From: Euperipatoides rowelli
Taxonomy: Eukaryota; Onychophora; Udeonychophora; Euonychophora; Peripatopsidae
Strand: one strand, 5' to 3'
Length of the DNA: 10,094 nt
Assembly (NCBI GenBank): GCA_003024985.2
Contig: PXIH01S0020732.1
Shown here: one piece after another, positions 8,105-10,094 of the stretch
Layout of the letters: every line of letters begins with the position of its first letter
Numbering within the stretch: the stretch's first letter is position 1
Notes under the pieces: generated by a model
Databases searched by the model: none
What the model was told of the DNA's origin: nothing
Seen by the model: the letters and a program-made list of their open reading frames with translations, nothing else
Program-made: the position numbers and the translations under genes

Positions 8105-8281
8105 GAAAGTATTAAGTTTTCAGTATACAGTATATCGCTATTGAATAGAAATTATCTGTATTTATATACTGATCATTACAAGTACACACATATTCCGAGT
8201 TTCATAATTGTAATGTAACACAAATGTACAAGTGTAAACGGTGTTAAATTATCATGCGACTGAATTAAAATGTATGAAAAT

Positions 8282-8440
8282 CAGAGGTGTCCAACTGTTG
8301 CTTTGGTGCCATAAATTGTGACAGCATAATTTTTATGGCTCCAGGATAGATTTTGTCGCAAGCGAAAAACAGCGACATGAGCTACTATATTTTAAGCATC
8401 AAAAAAGCGACAAGGTTAAATGAAATAGCGACAGCAATAA
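8282..8440 (+). mobile_element. Second hAT-like transposon end relic
   Basis: The sequence starts CAGAGGTGTCCAACTGTTGC, close to the CAGGGGTGTCCAAACT terminal repeat common in hAT elements. It is followed by 'GGTGCCATAAATTGTGACAG' and 'ATTTTTATGGCTCC', words also typical of sequence just inside such ends. AGCGACA recurs three times between about 8370 and 8435 (8370, 8405, 8427), suggesting an internal low-order repeat. No inverted partner (AGTTGGACACCTCTG-like) was found downstream, so this is one end of a decayed or truncated copy. The right limit is approximate. Confidence 0.5.
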
Positions 8441-9974
8441 AATTATTTGTTTCTTTTCTATCTTTACTTTTTTTTAAAAAAAAAAAAAACATACAGTATG
8501 TTTTCTAAATAAAATATGTCTCATTCAAAGTAAGAAGTAGCTACTCCACTACATTAGTAGCCTACATGTACAAAATATGGTATACTATTTTTTAAATTTT
8601 AACAAACTACTTTTTATAAATTTCATTTTTTTTTTTTATTAAATAAATCTCCCCTCCAAGAGGAGGAAAGATGTATTTTTATTTGATTGTTAATCTTCCC
8701 GGAGGAACTGCGAGTTACACTTATAATTTTACTAATATACTAATTAGGTTCTGAAAGAGCCGACGTACTGAGTCAAAAACCCGGCAAGCCTGGGAAAAAA
8801 ACCTTTCCAAAGCTGGCTTTAACTGCAACGCGAACCTGAAACGCCTCTGCTTTATGTCGTCATCTTCAAGTTTAACATTCTGCACTAAACAGATTGCACC
8901 ACAAAGACGGAACATAAATTTCATTTATAATAGTTTTTATAAGAACTTTACATTTATGAAAACAAGATTTTTATTTAAGTTTTTTTTTTTGTTTAAATAT
9001 GAAAAGATGTGAAAAAAATTATAAAAATAACATAACAAAATCACTTACTGTATATACTGTGCCTTTCTCATAAAAAAAAAAAAAGGGTTTGAATAGAATA
9101 GTCATACACTAAAATATATAGGCTAGATAGAGAAAGCTATTTTTTTTAATAATTTTTAAATGTAGATATATTTTAAACAGTAGTCTACATATAAATTTTA
9201 TAAGGTAAATAAAGTTTTATATACCATACAGTAAGTTATAAATTAAAACGATTAATTTTTAGGTGATATGCCAAGTAATAAAATTATTTAGTATTTCAAT
9301 CATTTCTACACATTTTTTTATCTCCTAGCATATACATATTGAAGAATTTTGAAGAAAAAAAAAGTCTAAGAGCATTAAATAAATTTGTAAGCAAAGCATT
9401 CTAAATGGGGATGATTTTATTACCCAAAAAAAAAGGAAATTATATGAAACCATTAATTAGTCATTCTAAAAATGTTAATGAAAAAAAATATTTGGTACTT
9501 TGTTGTTTTTACTTTCTTATAAGTTACAGTATGTGTACTGGATCATGATAGAAAATGGCGGCTGCTATTGTAAATAAAATGAACAGAAAGTTTGGCTGGC
9601 TTAGGATTGCATTTAAATTTATCAATTTACAGTCCTTCAAAATTATTATAGAATATTGTGAGACGAGCATTTTCTTTATCAATAAACAAGACTTGTTGTC
9701 AGTTGAAAGCGCTTTTAGACATACAACTGTCTATATTTGCTTACCGAAACAAGACATATCCTGAAAGACTACAACGCATTAACATGCTAACTCCTTTTAA
9801 AAGATTTGTTTATTTAGATCTGTTATACAGTATATGTAAAAGAGATTACCGGTATTTTAAATAAAAATTTAAATGGTATTTTTATTCTTTGTGAAAAATG
9901 TACTTATAGAAAACACAGTTTTTCAGTAACGGTCAATTACAAAAGAACAAAGAGAAGAAATTTATAGTTAATAG
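8441..9974. other. AT-rich stretch with homopolymer tracts; no supported gene
   Basis: The stretch contains long A/T runs (T8 followed by A14 at about 8468-8489, T runs near 8627-8637 and 8981-8990, an A run at about 9071-9084). It also has a small perfect inverted repeat, CCTCC-AAGA-GGAGG (8653-8666). A clearly GC-richer island lies at about 8745-8925; on the minus strand it is open from 8924 to 8721 (67 residues, charged, ending in a hydrophobic tail) with no recognised domain. Open frames at 9555-9864 overlap each other and look like chance. I see no further cyclase exon here. Confidence 0.55.
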
Positions 9975-9977
9975 CAG

Positions 9978-10094
9978 GAATGGAAAAAGTGGCCAAAGGA
10001 AGTAAANCTTCCGGTAGCCAAGCTGATTATTCCGAACTTCTATTCAGAAGGAAAGATGCGATACCCCACCAGTAGGTTTAGAGGTAGACCTCAA
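9978..10094 (+). other. Open frame running off the right edge; possible exon or repeat fragment
   Basis: After a CAG at 9975-9977 that could serve as a splice acceptor (TTAATAGCAG), one plus-strand frame stays open for 39 codons to the window end. It starts EWKKWPKEV and ends YPTSRFRGRPQ. The stretch is visibly less AT-rich than the preceding kilobase, and the ambiguous base at 10006 falls in it. The tract before the acceptor is purine-rich, which argues against a good splice site. It does not match any cyclase segment I know. It could be an exon of another gene, a transposon fragment or chance. Confidence 0.2.

Noticed and set aside
8653-8666. GC-rich hairpin CCTCC-AAGA-GGAGG as a terminator or regulatory site
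   Set aside because: A five-base stem alone in eukaryotic non-coding DNA has no supported role, and no gene ends nearby.
9555-9864. Two overlapping plus-strand frames beginning ATGGCGGCTGCT
   Set aside because: No domain, heavy use of AT-rich codons and two frames open over the same DNA suggest chance.

Overview
This is an AT-rich metazoan (animal) genomic window. The evidence is spliced coding sequence with GT-AG introns, an animal-type Ty1/copia retrotransposon, relics that look like hAT DNA transposons, and long gene-poor stretches full of homopolymer runs. No prokaryotic gene layout, rRNA, tRNA or CRISPR array is visible. I cannot name the species. Single ambiguous bases sit at 2499, 5991 and 10006, as expected of a draft assembly.

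Left part (about 467-2870, minus strand): a degraded Ty1/copia element. Read on the minus strand, it holds a candidate LTR end, a primer-binding site matching the initiator tRNA-Met anticodon arm, gag with a CCHC zinc knuckle, a protease with DTGA, a GAG-pre-integrase HHCC module and a D,D(35)E integrase core with its C-terminal tail. The pol frame is broken by two frameshifts and one in-frame TGA. The coding sequence stops just where reverse transcriptase should begin. RT and RNase H are absent, and I could not find a matching pair of LTRs.

Centre (5079-7274, plus strand): two consecutive exons of a guanylate cyclase of the membrane/receptor type. The first encodes the coiled-coil signalling/dimerisation helix and the start of the catalytic domain. 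The second continues across a 1.87 kb intron, restoring the family signature at the splice junction. The catalytic domain is divergent. Both metal-binding Asp positions are kept, but the purine-selecting KVETIG segment is replaced. A possible short third exon at 7401 would end in a stop codon, so a truncated or decaying gene is one reading. The kinase-homology and extracellular exons are not recognisable in the window.

Right part (about 7463-10094): non-coding, AT-rich DNA with two stretches that resemble hAT terminal sequences (near 8035 and 8282), poly(A)/poly(T) tracts, a GC-richer island around 8745-8925, and a 117-base open frame running off the right edge.

No multigene system is visible. 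The copia relic and the cyclase gene are unrelated neighbours on opposite strands. If the upstream cyclase exons lie to the left of this window, the copia copy sits antisense in one of its introns.
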